Source: JAQVWU01 sp964628455 (lineage in GTDB: Bacteria; Bacillota; Clostridia; Oscillospirales; CAG-272). From it: a DNA stretch of 12,813 bases. Numbering within the stretch: the first letter of the stretch is position 1; every line of letters begins with the position of its first letter. The translations under genes were made by a program, and so were the position numbers. Below the pieces are notes generated by a model. The model ran no database searches, was not told the DNA's origin, and saw only the letters and a program-made list of their open reading frames with translations. Of this stretch, positions 1 through 7,391 are shown piece after piece. The DNA lies in contig CAZVPD010000108.1 in assembly GCA_964628455.1 (NCBI GenBank), forward strand, positions 1 through 12,813. The letters are read 5' to 3'.

Positions 1-440
1 ATCCTTGCCGACCAGCCGGAAACGATGTCGTAGGAACCGTCACCCGCCAGGATGCTGCTGCGCAGAACGGCGACCGTCTTGTCGTATGTCTCCCATTTTT
101 CACCCGGTATGACATTGAGTCTGATGTCCAGGCGCTCCTCGACCGTCATGTTGCGCTGATAGACCGCGTCCTCCACGATGTCTCCCGTCTGTTCGCTCTG
201 AAAGTCCAGGATCGAATCGTCGTCGCCGCGTGTGCTGATGCCGATGACCGCGCCGTCGAAATCGAGACTGCCGGGCAGCGTGTCGGGAGTGTTTTCCCGG
301 AGGAGTTCTCCGGATGCTTCCTCCGCCGTCACTGCCGCCGTGCTCTCCGAAGGAACGGCTGCTTCGGGTCCGGCCTGACAGGAGGCGATAAAAGGCAGGG
401 ACATGCAGAGGATGAGCAGTATCGCCGTGATTTTTACCAT
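1..440 (-). CDS. Extracellular solute-binding lipoprotein, N-terminal 146 residues (cut by window edge)
   Basis: My translation from the ATG at 440 gives a signal peptide ending in a lipobox (Ile18-Ala19-Ser20-Cys21), so the protein should be lipid-anchored on the outer face of the membrane. A low-complexity Ala/Glu/Ser/Thr linker follows (about 22-50), then the start of a solute-binding fold. The segment DAVYQRN (91-97) matches DAVYIRN in the downstream gene at 555-2015, and the two also share the lipobox region, so they are tandem paralogues. This family normally delivers sugars or oligosaccharides to ABC importers; the ligand cannot be told here and no permease or ATPase gene is in the window. 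The start is supported by GGGAGGT 8 nt upstream and a good promoter just beyond. The C-terminus lies outside the window. Confidence 0.8.
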   Translation of the reverse strand, partial: MVKITAILLILCMSLPFIASCQAGPEAAVPSESTAAVTAEEASGELLRENTPDTLPGSLDFDGAVIGISTRGDDDSILDFQSEQTGDIVEDAVYQRNMTVEERLDIRLNVIPGEKWETYDKTVAVLRSSILAGDGSYDIVSGWSAR

Positions 441-471
441 AAAATGATACCTCCCGAGCCTATTTAAATGT

Positions 472-500
472 ATTATACCAAAAGGAATCCCGAAACGCAA
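472..500 (-). promoter_or_regulatory. Sigma-A-type promoter, extended -10, for the lipoprotein gene at 1-440
   Basis: Read on the minus strand there is a perfect TATAAT (472-477) preceded by TGG, which makes an extended -10. A weak -35 TTGCGT (495-500) lies 17 nt upstream. The predicted start of transcription, near 465, leaves a leader of about 25 nt carrying the GGGAGGT ribosome site. The first lipoprotein gene can therefore be expressed independently of the second. Confidence 0.6.
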
Positions 501-510
501 CTGTTTTTAT

Positions 511-545
511 AAAAAAAGACGCATTTTTTTAAGAATGCGTCTTTT
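511..545 (-). terminator. Intrinsic terminator after the lipoprotein gene at 555-2015
   Basis: A 12-bp perfect stem (514-525 pairs with 534-545, core AAAAGACGCATT) has an 8-nt loop. On the minus strand it is followed by a U-rich tract. It lies 10 nt beyond the stop codon at 555, and separates transcription of the two lipoprotein genes. It is A/U-rich at both ends, so it may also act on the other strand. Confidence 0.75.
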
Positions 546-554
546 CGGAAATGC

Positions 555-2015
555 TCAATCGATTGCGTCAAACGCGTCGAAATAAAACCTGTAATTCGCT
601 TCCCCGGCGCTGCCGAGTTTTTCGCTGAAAGACGCGAAACCCTCTTTGGCGTCGAGATATTTGCTCATGGCGTAGCCGTATGTGTCGAACGAACTGTATG
701 CCTCCCCGAAATCGTAGGAACGGGTGTCAAACAGGATGTCCATCATGGCGACGGCGTCGTTGTCGGTGACCAGCTTGTTCTGAAGCGTCACTTCGTAATA
801 AGCCGGGGTGATATACTCGAGGCCGTAATAGTTGAGCGCTTCGGCGATATACGCGTCGCGTTCGAGGTCGGCTGTCGTATTCATGATTGCGAGAAACGCG
901 GTCACGGCCGCTCCCGTGATGTAATTTTTTTGGTTTTCGTCGAACTTCGGCATCGGCAGGATGCCCCATTCGAATTCCGTCTCCCGGAAATGCATGCCGG
1001 CATAATTGAACGTCGTATGGACGAACAGGTTGAGCCCGGACTTGAAGGTCTCGCACTGACCGTCCCAGGATTTCGAATTGTATACGCCCTTCGGCTCGGT
1101 CAGAAAAACCTTGACCGAATCGAAGACGTCCGCCGTGTGCTCCGAATCGAAAACAAGTTCGGGAACGTTTTCGGCGTTCTTTTCCATGATCCGGACGCCG
1201 AATGCCGATGCCATGGACTGCGGCGAATCGTTTCCGAAGGCGAGCCCGTAAAGGTCTCCGGCGTCGCGTATATCGTCCTGATTCAAGTCTTCCCAGAGGT
1301 CTTTGGTCACTTCGCCGAGTCTGGCGAACGTCCAACTGTCGTCATAGACCCACTGATACGGGTCACCGATATTATAATCGGCGGCCAGGTCCTTGTTGAA
1401 GAAAAAAGTCAGCACCGCAGAATAGGTCGAATACATCGAACTTCCCGTGACGAGAAACGCCTTGTCCCTGTAGGACAGTTCGGTAACGGCGTCTTCGATC
1501 CACCAGGGAGCCGAAAAATCGATCTCGGGCAGACTGTACCAGTTGCAGAAAAGGCCTTCGGCCGACAGCGCGGTCATATTATAGGTGTTGCCCGTGATCA
1601 GGCTGTAGGCTTGGTCCGAGGCAGCCGCGCTTTTGCGGATGTTGCTTTTGGTCGTTTCGTTGTCCGCCGGGAAAAGAAGGCCTTGGATGACGATGCCGAA
1701 TTTCTCCTCGACGGCACGGTTGCGTATGTAGACGGCGTCGTTGACGGGATCGCCGTTTTCCGCTTCGGCGATAAAAGTCCCGCGGAAATTGCTGTTGTCG
1801 TAGGAATAGACGGTATAGATGTATCCGTCATAATTCCGTCCGGCAAGCAGGCTTTCGGGCAGCATGGTCTCTTCGGCGGCGGTCTCGCCGGACAGAACGG
1901 CCGTCGTGACCTCCGTCCCGGAAACCGGGTCCCCCTTCTCCGAGCAGGCGGCGATAAAGGGCATCAGACAGGCGAGACATAAAAAAAGGGCGGTGAGTGC
2001 AGAAGTTCTTTTCAT
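555..2015 (-). CDS. Extracellular solute-binding lipoprotein (ABC importer receptor type)
   Basis: The 486-residue product starts with a lipoprotein signal peptide whose lipobox is Ile21-Ala22-Ala23-Cys24, followed by an acidic Thr/Glu/Ala linker to about residue 58. The mature part has the look of family-1 type solute-binding proteins of gut Clostridia: an early VNDAVYIRN segment (91-99), a C-lobe with many aromatics, and a length near 450-500. The role is presumed capture of a sugar or oligosaccharide at the cell surface. It lies directly upstream, in transcription order, of a paralogue at 1-440, with a terminator between them. The start ATG at 2015 has AAGGAA about 7 nt upstream. No permease or ATPase gene adjoins, so it is an orphan receptor or serves a transporter elsewhere. 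The substrate is unknown. Confidence 0.83.
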   Translation of the reverse strand: MKRTSALTALFLCLACLMPFIAACSEKGDPVSGTEVTTAVLSGETAAEETMLPESLLAGRNYDGYIYTVYSYDNSNFRGTFIAEAENGDPVNDAVYIRNRAVEEKFGIVIQGLLFPADNETTKSNIRKSAAASDQAYSLITGNTYNMTALSAEGLFCNWYSLPEIDFSAPWWIEDAVTELSYRDKAFLVTGSSMYSTYSAVLTFFFNKDLAADYNIGDPYQWVYDDSWTFARLGEVTKDLWEDLNQDDIRDAGDLYGLAFGNDSPQSMASAFGVRIMEKNAENVPELVFDSEHTADVFDSVKVFLTEPKGVYNSKSWDGQCETFKSGLNLFVHTTFNYAGMHFRETEFEWGILPMPKFDENQKNYITGAAVTAFLAIMNTTADLERDAYIAEALNYYGLEYITPAYYEVTLQNKLVTDNDAVAMMDILFDTRSYDFGEAYSSFDTYGYAMSKYLDAKEGFASFSEKLGSAGEANYRFYFDAFDAID

Positions 2016-2062
2016 GAGAATTCCTTCCGAAATAAAATAATAAATTAAAAGTCTTTTATAAA

Positions 2063-2078
2063 TCCGGTTTCTGCCGGA
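2063..2078 (-). terminator. Possible weak terminator hairpin between the membrane protein and lipoprotein genes
   Basis: Read on the minus strand, TCCGG and CCGGA form a 5-bp stem with a 6-nt loop (2063-2078), followed by an A/U-rich run. Next to it, two GCGCGC blocks (2081-2086 and 2094-2099) can also pair. The position, 22 nt after the stop of the gene at 2101-3150, fits a terminator, but the stem is short and the U tract poor. Confidence 0.3.
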
Positions 2079-2100
2079 CCGCGCGCAGAAAAAGCGCGCG

Positions 2101-3150
2101 TCAGCGCGGAACGTCCCTGACGGCTCTGAAAGACAGGGAGTCCTGCCCCGAATTCTTCATTTTCGGATAAACTCCCCCGTGGTACACGATGACTTTGGCT
2201 TTCCTCCCGTCGCGTTCATCCGTATCGGCGGTCCAGTAATAAATGACGGGCGAATACCTGTCCCACAGCGGGGGCTCCTTGTCGGGGGTCCTTTTGTAGA
2301 ACGCTTTGTTCCGCGGCGCGTCCCATACGCCTCCCGCGTTTTCTCCGTGAATGGCCATGGAACGGACCGCCTCGTCCGCCGAAGGCAGCCTCCAGATATT
2401 CTGTTCCTCCGGGGCGAGGGATGATCCGTCCGCGGACAGATAACGGCAGACACGCCTCGCTTCATCCCATGTCGTCCCCCTGCCGGGCCGGCCCGGTCCT
2501 TTCGGCGCCCAGATCAACGTCACGCCGTTTCCCGGAACCGTTTGCGCTCCGTCGTCGTTCACGCCGGTCCTGCGGGATATTTTCAGGAGACCGGGAACCG
2601 AAACCGCCGCGATGATCAGCACGGGAATGCCGGCCACCGTGATATACGCCCATATAATCGGTTCGGGCTTTCCGAAATAATACAGAAATCCGGAGATTAC
2701 GGCAGGCAGCGCGAGCAGCAATCCGACTGTTCTGAATTTCGCGCCCGAAAAGAAAAGGGAAAAGAATACGCCGGCCGCAAGATGCAGAAACAGACCCGCC
2801 GTCTTCCATGTAAGCGAAAATACGGCCGGCACGACGAACAATACGGGGACCGACAGATACTGAAACAAAAAAAGCAGCAGGTTTTTCGTGAGCGACCTGT
2901 AATACCAGCCTTCATGAAAGTTTTCGGCAGCCCCCCAGTATGCCCAGAAGCCCGAAAACAGCAGCGTGACAGTCACTGCTGACCAGCCGATGATGTTCCG
3001 CATCCGCGATCCGATCCTTTCATCGTAAAATCCGTCCGTTCGCCGGGCTCTTTTCATATCATTGATCTGCTGCCGGCGGGTGATAAACAAGCCGTATTCT
3101 TCGCCTTTCCTACTGTTCGGGACAGAGAAAGCCGTATGAAACTCCGCCAT
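2101..3150 (-). CDS. Multi-pass membrane protein with DUF1566/Lcl-like C-terminal domain
   Basis: Up to 349 residues. Five hydrophobic segments lie at about 51-70, 86-110, 112-135, 140-160 and 165-190, followed by a soluble tail from about 205. The tail has the DUF1566/Lcl signature: TWDEARRVC, then WRLPSADEA, then YYWTAD, ending with SFRAVRDV. That fold is related to formylglycine-generating-enzyme and C-type-lectin-like domains, and its function is generally unknown. The start is uncertain. The first ATG (3150) has no visible ribosome site. Met50 (3003) sits immediately before the first membrane segment, has AAAGGA about 11 nt upstream, and would give a 300-residue protein. I favour Met50 but list the full open frame. 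It is a single gene, with 83 nt separating it from the DUF1801 gene upstream. Confidence 0.75.
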   Translation of the reverse strand: MAEFHTAFSVPNSRKGEEYGLFITRRQQINDMKRARRTDGFYDERIGSRMRNIIGWSAVTVTLLFSGFWAYWGAAENFHEGWYYRSLTKNLLLFLFQYLSVPVLFVVPAVFSLTWKTAGLFLHLAAGVFFSLFFSGAKFRTVGLLLALPAVISGFLYYFGKPEPIIWAYITVAGIPVLIIAAVSVPGLLKISRRTGVNDDGAQTVPGNGVTLIWAPKGPGRPGRGTTWDEARRVCRYLSADGSSLAPEEQNIWRLPSADEAVRSMAIHGENAGGVWDAPRNKAFYKRTPDKEPPLWDRYSPVIYYWTADTDERDGRKAKVIVYHGGVYPKMKNSGQDSLSFRAVRDVPR

Positions 3151-3233
3151 GCTTCGGGACGCAGAGCGAAAACTACAGGTCCGGCCTGTAAAATCCTTAT
3201 ATTCGTATTCTTAACCTTTCCGGTTATATCCGG

Positions 3234-3641
3234 TCAGCGAAGACTCATGTCAAGGCACCATTTCGCTATTTCGGCGATCAGGGCGAGAGGGAGCGGCTTG
3301 TCGTAGGGGAGATGAACCGATCCGTGTCCTGTCCTGTATTCCGTCAGCCTGTCCGTGAAAAAACCGACGGCTTTTTCGCCGGGATAAAGTCCGATGTGAT
3401 TTTTAAACGCCGAAAAATGAATGATGTTGTATTTGCCCCTGTACGTCGGCATACCCCACGAGATGCGCTCCTGTACGCCGGGGAGCGCGCCGCGGAGCGT
3501 TTCGCGGACGCTGATCAGATACGGCTGTATCCTCTCCGGCTGCGCCGCGATATAATCGCCGACGGTTTCCGGGGGTTTTCCGCAGTAGTGTTCCTGGTTG
3601 TTTCTTTTAAAATCACGGCCGCATTTCGGACACTGCCACAT
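3234..3641 (-). CDS. Zinc-ribbon plus DUF1801 (YdhG-like) protein
   Basis: The 135-residue product begins with a short zinc-binding motif (Cys4, Cys7, His18, Cys20 in WQCPKCGRDF...HYCG). The DUF1801 fold follows: a helix with DYIAAQPERIQPYL, then RISWGMPTYRGK, FSAFKNHIGLYPG, and a final helix ending CLDMSLR. DUF1801 proteins are small cytoplasmic proteins with a frataxin-like fold; a role in iron or metabolite handling has been proposed but is not established. The start is well supported by AGGAGAGGTG about 8 nt upstream. It lies 84 nt downstream of the MFS gene with no convincing terminator between, so co-transcription is likely. Confidence 0.85.
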   Translation of the reverse strand: MWQCPKCGRDFKRNNQEHYCGKPPETVGDYIAAQPERIQPYLISVRETLRGALPGVQERISWGMPTYRGKYNIIHFSAFKNHIGLYPGEKAVGFFTDRLTEYRTGHGSVHLPYDKPLPLALIAEIAKWCLDMSLR

Positions 3642-3725
3642 GGAATGTTCACCTCTCCTTTTTTCGGATCAGATACTGCATGAATCATCCGGACTGCACT
3701 AAACCGGATAAAATATATATATGGA

Positions 3726-4961
3726 TCAGACCGCGGCGTTCCGGACAGCCGGTTCGCCGGCATCGGATAGCGGTTTATCGCGCATCAGCAGAACAGCCGC
3801 CGCAGCCATCAGAAGGCCCGTTATGATCAGCAGCCATTCGATTTTCAAAAAGTCTGCCAGTGGGCCGTAAAGCAGCATGGAGAGCGGCATCACCGAAGCG
3901 GAGATCATGCTCAGAACGCCGAAGACCCTGCCCAGAAAATCGCCCCCGACCTTTTCCTGAAGCAGCACCGTGAAAGGCGTGTTGAACATCGGCAGCGAAA
4001 ATCCGATGACAGCCATGACCGCCGCGTAAACCGGGAAAAAGGGGACGATACCGAGCGCAAGCGTGCAGACGGCGATGATAAAAACGGACAGAGCCATCGT
4101 TTTGATCCTGTTGCGGAACCCGCCGCGCACGGCGATCACGATCCCGCCCAGCATCATGCCCGATGAAAAAGTCAGCTCGATGACCGTCAGCCGCCATACA
4201 TCACCGCCGAAGCTGCGCGCCACCTGCAGCGGCGTCAGAAATGAGAGCGGCGAAAGCAGGACAAAGCAGACGGCGGAAAAGACAAACATCCTTCGGAGAA
4301 AATCCGTTCCGTGTATATACCGCATGCCGTCGAGCATATCCCCGAAATAGCCGGTTCTTTGTTTTTCGGAAGCTTTGGCATGAACAGGCACGCGCAGAAA
4401 AACGAGCATGATAAAGACGGCGGCCGCGGCCGTCGCGACATCGATAAAAAAGATTTTATCGACCGTCGAAAAGGTCATCAGAACTCCGCTCAGAAGCGGA
4501 GACCCGAGCATGACAAAGGACTGTATGCTGCCGTTGATTCCGTTTATAAAAGTCAGTTTTTCCTCCGGAACAATCTGCGGCAGGAAAGCGCCCACAGCCG
4601 GCGTCTGTATGCCCGACCCGAGTGAACGGACGGCCGAGGCGGTAAAAAGCAGCCAGACCGAATCGTATCCCAGAAAGAACATCACCGCGAGGACAAGCGT
4701 CGCCAGCGCCGTCAGCGAATCGGACAGGATGATCAGCATTTTTCGGCTGTACCTGTCCGCCCAGACCCCCGCGAAGGGCGATATCAGGAAAGAAGGCAGA
4801 AATCCGCACACAATGGACAGGGTCATCATAACGCCGGATTTTGTCTCCAGCGTTATGTGCCATGTGATGGCATACTGAACCAGCATCGAACCGAAAAGCG
4901 ATAAAGTCTGACTTGATAAAAAAAGCAGGATGTTCTTATTCTGTTTTGATCCCGTATCCAT
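3726..4961 (-). CDS. MFS transporter, DHA3 (macrolide-efflux-like) type
   Basis: The 411-residue integral membrane protein has about 12 hydrophobic segments. The major-facilitator motif between segments 2 and 3 is clear (GVWADRYSRKM, 65-75), a second-half signature GRVFGVLSM is present, and the N-terminus (QTLSLFGSMLVQYAITWHI) is typical of the DHA3 drug:H+ antiporter branch. Its expected role is proton-driven export of a drug or small hydrophobic compound; the substrate cannot be read from sequence. The ATG at 4961 has GGAG 8 nt upstream, and a near-consensus promoter sits about 45 nt further up. Downstream, 84 nt away, is a DUF1801 gene. The gene behind it on the same strand is an AraC-GyrI regulator, a plausible controller. 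Confidence 0.88.
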   Translation of the reverse strand: MDTGSKQNKNILLFLSSQTLSLFGSMLVQYAITWHITLETKSGVMMTLSIVCGFLPSFLISPFAGVWADRYSRKMLIILSDSLTALATLVLAVMFFLGYDSVWLLFTASAVRSLGSGIQTPAVGAFLPQIVPEEKLTFINGINGSIQSFVMLGSPLLSGVLMTFSTVDKIFFIDVATAAAAVFIMLVFLRVPVHAKASEKQRTGYFGDMLDGMRYIHGTDFLRRMFVFSAVCFVLLSPLSFLTPLQVARSFGGDVWRLTVIELTFSSGMMLGGIVIAVRGGFRNRIKTMALSVFIIAVCTLALGIVPFFPVYAAVMAVIGFSLPMFNTPFTVLLQEKVGGDFLGRVFGVLSMISASVMPLSMLLYGPLADFLKIEWLLIITGLLMAAAAVLLMRDKPLSDAGEPAVRNAAV

Positions 4962-5005
4962 TGTTTTCTCCGAAAATGCAGCCGGTCCCGCATAATATTT
5001 TACTC

Positions 5006-5035
5006 ATTATACTATATGTAACTGCCGGATGTCAA
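5006..5035 (-). promoter_or_regulatory. Consensus sigma-A promoter for the MFS gene
   Basis: On the minus strand, TTGACA (5030-5035) and TATAAT (5006-5011) are both perfect and separated by 18 nt. The start of transcription would fall near 4999, giving a leader of about 38 nt. The spacer begins TCCGG, as does that of the promoter at 11750-11779. A promoter this strong suggests that regulation, if any, is by repression, or that the long spacer leaves room for a MerR/AraC-style activator. Confidence 0.75.
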
Positions 5036-5160
5036 TAATCTACAATAAGAAAAGATTTTTGCCAGAGTCCTTTGGATGTATTTATGTTGATCGGATAGGA
5101 TGGTACAAATTTCGGAATCTTCGGATCCAGCCGTTCCGTTTTATTTTTCAACAGGTTACA

Positions 5161-5192
5161 AAACAAAAGACCCTCTGCAGAGTCTTTTGTTT
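5161..5192 (-). terminator. Intrinsic terminator after the AraC-GyrI regulator gene
   Basis: An 11-bp perfect stem (AAACAAAAGAC at 5161-5171 with its complement at 5182-5192) encloses an inner CTCTGCAGAG palindrome. On the minus strand it ends in a U-rich tract. It lies about 95 nt beyond the stop at 5288. Apart from this and the MFS promoter, the 326-nt gap between genes (4962-5287) holds nothing I can recognise. Confidence 0.65.
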
Positions 5193-5287
5193 TCAGGTAT
5201 TATTTTCTCATCATTCCTACACATAGCCGTGATGATTTTTCGGTATCCCCCTCCGGAGCTGTGATCATATCATACCCGTCCGGGCGT

Positions 5288-6127
5288 TTATTTTACGGCA
5301 AGCAATTCGATATACCCCCGCGTGCCTATCGGCTCAAGCTGGATACGGGGGTTTTCATCGTCCCACGAATAACCGATGAAGGACGGGTCATATTTCTTGA
5401 CGGCCTCCCACACCTGTCCGATCGCCTCCTCGTAATCCTCTTCCGCAAACGGCTCGCCCTGAAACATCAGGTACTTTGCTTTCGGGAGTTCGATCACATC
5501 GAAATCATCGGGAACGACACCGTCATAATCGGCAGGAACATCAACGCCCTGCACATATGCCGAGGTGCCGGGCTTGCGGTATTTCTCCGGCAGCCACATG
5601 CCGGACGGTTCTCCGCTGATCGATTTCATGCTGACCAGCAGTCCCCAGATATCGCAGCCGACCTCCTCACAGTATCCGTAATAATCTTCCGCCCTGATTC
5701 CGCGCCTGATGAGCATTTTGCGCGCGGGTTTTTCGATCACCTGAATAAACACATTCTTCACGTCGCCCATAGCTTTTTCCTTTCTCATAACCGATGATTT
5801 TATACCGAAAGGCGTGAAAAGATAGAGAGGAACCGGCGATTTTGCGTATTCCCGGGGATTGCAGCCGAATTCACGGAAAAACGCCCTCTGATAGCCGTCG
5901 ACGCTTGAAAATCCGCAGTCAAACGCGGCGTCGATGATTCTGATCCGTTCATCCCGCAGCCGCAGGGCGGATCTCGACAGTCTCAGCCTGCGGATATAAT
6001 CGGCAGGCGTGATATTCAGCCATTTCACAAACAGCCGGTATGAATACCACGGCGAATAAAGCGACACCCGTGCCAGGTCCGCCGAAGTGATGTTTTCATA
6101 CAGATGAGCCCCGATATAATCCTGCAT
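5288..6127 (-). CDS. AraC-family regulator with C-terminal GyrI-like effector-binding domain
   Basis: Residues 1-97 are the AraC double helix-turn-helix: SADLARVSLYSPWYSYRLF is the first recognition unit, and IIDAAFDCGFSSVDGYQRAF...PREY is the conserved second unit. From about 122 to 279 lies a GyrI-like/effector-binding domain (VFIQVIEKPARKMLIRRG through LEPIGTRGYIELLAV), the fold that binds amphipathic drugs in Rob and BmrR-type regulators. It probably acts as a ligand-responsive activator; the MFS gene just downstream is the natural candidate target. The ATG at 6127 has no ribosome site and cuts into the first helix of the domain. The frame stays open upstream to ACG at 6157, which has an excellent ribosome site (see findings). 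The true protein is therefore probably ten residues longer. Confidence 0.85.
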   Translation of the reverse strand: MQDYIGAHLYENITSADLARVSLYSPWYSYRLFVKWLNITPADYIRRLRLSRSALRLRDERIRIIDAAFDCGFSSVDGYQRAFFREFGCNPREYAKSPVPLYLFTPFGIKSSVMRKEKAMGDVKNVFIQVIEKPARKMLIRRGIRAEDYYGYCEEVGCDIWGLLVSMKSISGEPSGMWLPEKYRKPGTSAYVQGVDVPADYDGVVPDDFDVIELPKAKYLMFQGEPFAEEDYEEAIGQVWEAVKKYDPSFIGYSWDDENPRIQLEPIGTRGYIELLAVK

Positions 6128-6182
6128 GCGCCGGACCGCCGTTATCTGTTCTTCCGTTTTATCTCACCGCCTTTTCATGATC

Positions 6183-6191
6183 AGTATATCA
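6183..6191 (-). promoter_or_regulatory. Extended -10 element upstream of the AraC-GyrI gene
   Basis: The minus strand reads TGATATACT, an extended -10 box (TGn plus TATACT) with no clear -35. The start of transcription would lie near 6176, just before the AAGGCGGTGA ribosome site at 6164-6173. This would put the ATG at 6176-6178 at or before the transcript start, and supports initiation further down. Confidence 0.4.
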
Positions 6192-6215
6192 GACCGGTGC
6201 GTATAATTCTCGACT

Positions 6216-6233
6216 GTTTTTGCCAACAAAAAC
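6216..6233 (-). terminator. Hairpin immediately after the nitrilase-family gene
   Basis: GTTTTTG (6216-6222) and CAAAAAC (6227-6233) form a 7-bp stem with a 4-nt loop, starting right after the stop codon at 6234-6236. There is no U tract on the minus strand after it, so termination here is uncertain. The stem may instead simply mark the gene boundary. Confidence 0.25.
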
Positions 6234-7112
6234 TTATTTTCTGTAATCTTTTCGGATGAACGGCGATTCTATATTTTCGGAAACGAGCAATCCGTATTTC
6301 CGGGGACGGCGGTAGGCGTTGCCGTGTATTTCATGAGCTCTGTATTCCCTGATCTCATCCACGGGAAAGTCCGCCGCATAGATCCCCTCCCGTTCACCGG
6401 CTTCGATAATGAGCATATCCCGTGATCCGGACTCGGAAGGCCTGTATGCCATCCCGTCAAACGCGGTGGAATGACCGTTGCAGTCGGGTTTGCCTCTCGG
6501 ATAGTTGACGGTAGCAATGCCGGTCATATTTTCATAAGCCCTTGCCCGCAGCTGCGATATGCGGTTGATCTCCATCGGACAGGCGTTCGGCACTAAAAGG
6601 ATCTCCGCGCCTTTGAGCATCAGGATCCTCGCGCTTTCCGGAAATTCCCTGTCATAGCAGATCATCGCCCCGATTTTTACGATGCCCCGCCCTGTGTCCA
6701 GGTCGGCGACATAAAAATCATCGCCGGGGGTCAGCCTGCATTCATCGCCGAAATCACAGGTATGCACCTTGGAATAGGTCAGCACCCGGCTGCCGGAACG
6801 GTCAAACAGGCAGAGGGTGTTCCTCGGCAGCGGTTCATATTTTTCAAGAAAGGTTATGCCGACCGCCATCTTCAGTTCTTTTGCAAGACGGCCGAAGGCA
6901 CCGACAAATTCGCCTTCGGCCGATACGGCGCCCGCTTTCAGTTCGGCGATATCCTCCGGAATTTTATAACCGACGCTCCACATTTCCGGAAACAACGCGA
7001 TATCCGCGCCCGTTTCTTTTGCTTTTATGCAGTATTCCGTTCCTTTTCGCAGGTTGCCGTCCAGCGTATCTTCGGGTATAAGCTGCAGCAAAGCTATTTT
7101 CAGATCATGCAT
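6234..7112 (-). CDS. Carbon-nitrogen hydrolase (nitrilase superfamily amidase)
   Basis: The 292-residue cytoplasmic enzyme carries the full catalytic set: Glu43 in LFPEMW, Lys115 in YSKVH, and nucleophile Cys152 in ICYDREFPES. A fourth conserved acid, Glu124, lies between Lys and Cys. Length and motifs fit the amidase/N-carbamoyl-type branch, which hydrolyses an amide or carbamoyl C-N bond. Asn-rich and Arg-rich stretches such as LRARAYENM and YPRGKPDCNGHS are typical of this branch. The exact substrate cannot be told. The ATG at 7112 has AGGAGG about 8 nt upstream, and a good promoter lies about 60 nt up. It is monocistronic, with no pathway partner adjacent. Confidence 0.88.
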   Translation of the reverse strand: MHDLKIALLQLIPEDTLDGNLRKGTEYCIKAKETGADIALFPEMWSVGYKIPEDIAELKAGAVSAEGEFVGAFGRLAKELKMAVGITFLEKYEPLPRNTLCLFDRSGSRVLTYSKVHTCDFGDECRLTPGDDFYVADLDTGRGIVKIGAMICYDREFPESARILMLKGAEILLVPNACPMEINRISQLRARAYENMTGIATVNYPRGKPDCNGHSTAFDGMAYRPSESGSRDMLIIEAGEREGIYAADFPVDEIREYRAHEIHGNAYRRPRKYGLLVSENIESPFIRKDYRK

Positions 7113-7173
7113 GATAAAATCCTCCTGTTCCGATTCGGATTCCGATCATAAACGAATAATTTATTCCGGTATT

Positions 7174-7202
7174 ATTATAACACTTAACGATTTGGGAGAC
7201 AA
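7174..7202 (-). promoter_or_regulatory. Sigma-A promoter for the nitrilase-family gene
   Basis: The minus strand shows a perfect TATAAT (7174-7179) with the extended TGT before it, and TTGTCT (7197-7202) 17 nt upstream. The leader to the ATG at 7112 would be about 55 nt. The rest of the AT-rich stretch 7203-7322 shows nothing recognisable. Confidence 0.7.
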
Positions 7203-7322
7203 GATTTATAAAACAATAAGTTATAATTTTAAGATTTAGATCGGATAAACATTCAACAGAGATAAAAGCTTTGAATTTTAAAATGCAAAGGACATCACCA
7301 TAATCATTCCGCTTAAAAGTTC

Positions 7323-7362
7323 ATGACAATTTCATCACGATATGGTGCAATTTGTTGTACAA
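7323..7362 (+). promoter_or_regulatory. Probable promoter and YefM-type operator of the toxin-antitoxin operon
   Basis: ATGACA (7323-7328) and TGCAAT (7346-7351), 17 nt apart, form a modest sigma-A promoter. Directly after the -10 lies the palindrome TTGTACAA (7355-7362), nested in ATTTGT-TGT-ACAAAT (7350-7364). Known YefM-YoeB complexes autorepress through palindromes with a TGTACA core, so this is the expected operator position and sequence. The assignment is by motif and location. Confidence 0.55.
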
Positions 7363-7391
7363 ATAATCGAACAACGAAAGGATTGATATTA

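Noticed and set aside
930..1982. 350-codon open frame on the plus strand opposite the lipoprotein gene
   Set aside because: It is the antisense shadow of a well-supported lipoprotein gene. It has Arg/Val-rich composition, no family resemblance and no good ribosome site.
5029..5226. 65-codon plus-strand ORF upstream of the MFS gene
   Set aside because: It lies across the MFS promoter and a terminator hairpin, has no ribosome site and no recognisable domain.
7323..7391. Longer antitoxin start at 7323
   Set aside because: It would place the promoter and the TGTACA operator inside the gene and exceed the YefM length. The ATG at 7392 has a ribosome site and fits the family.
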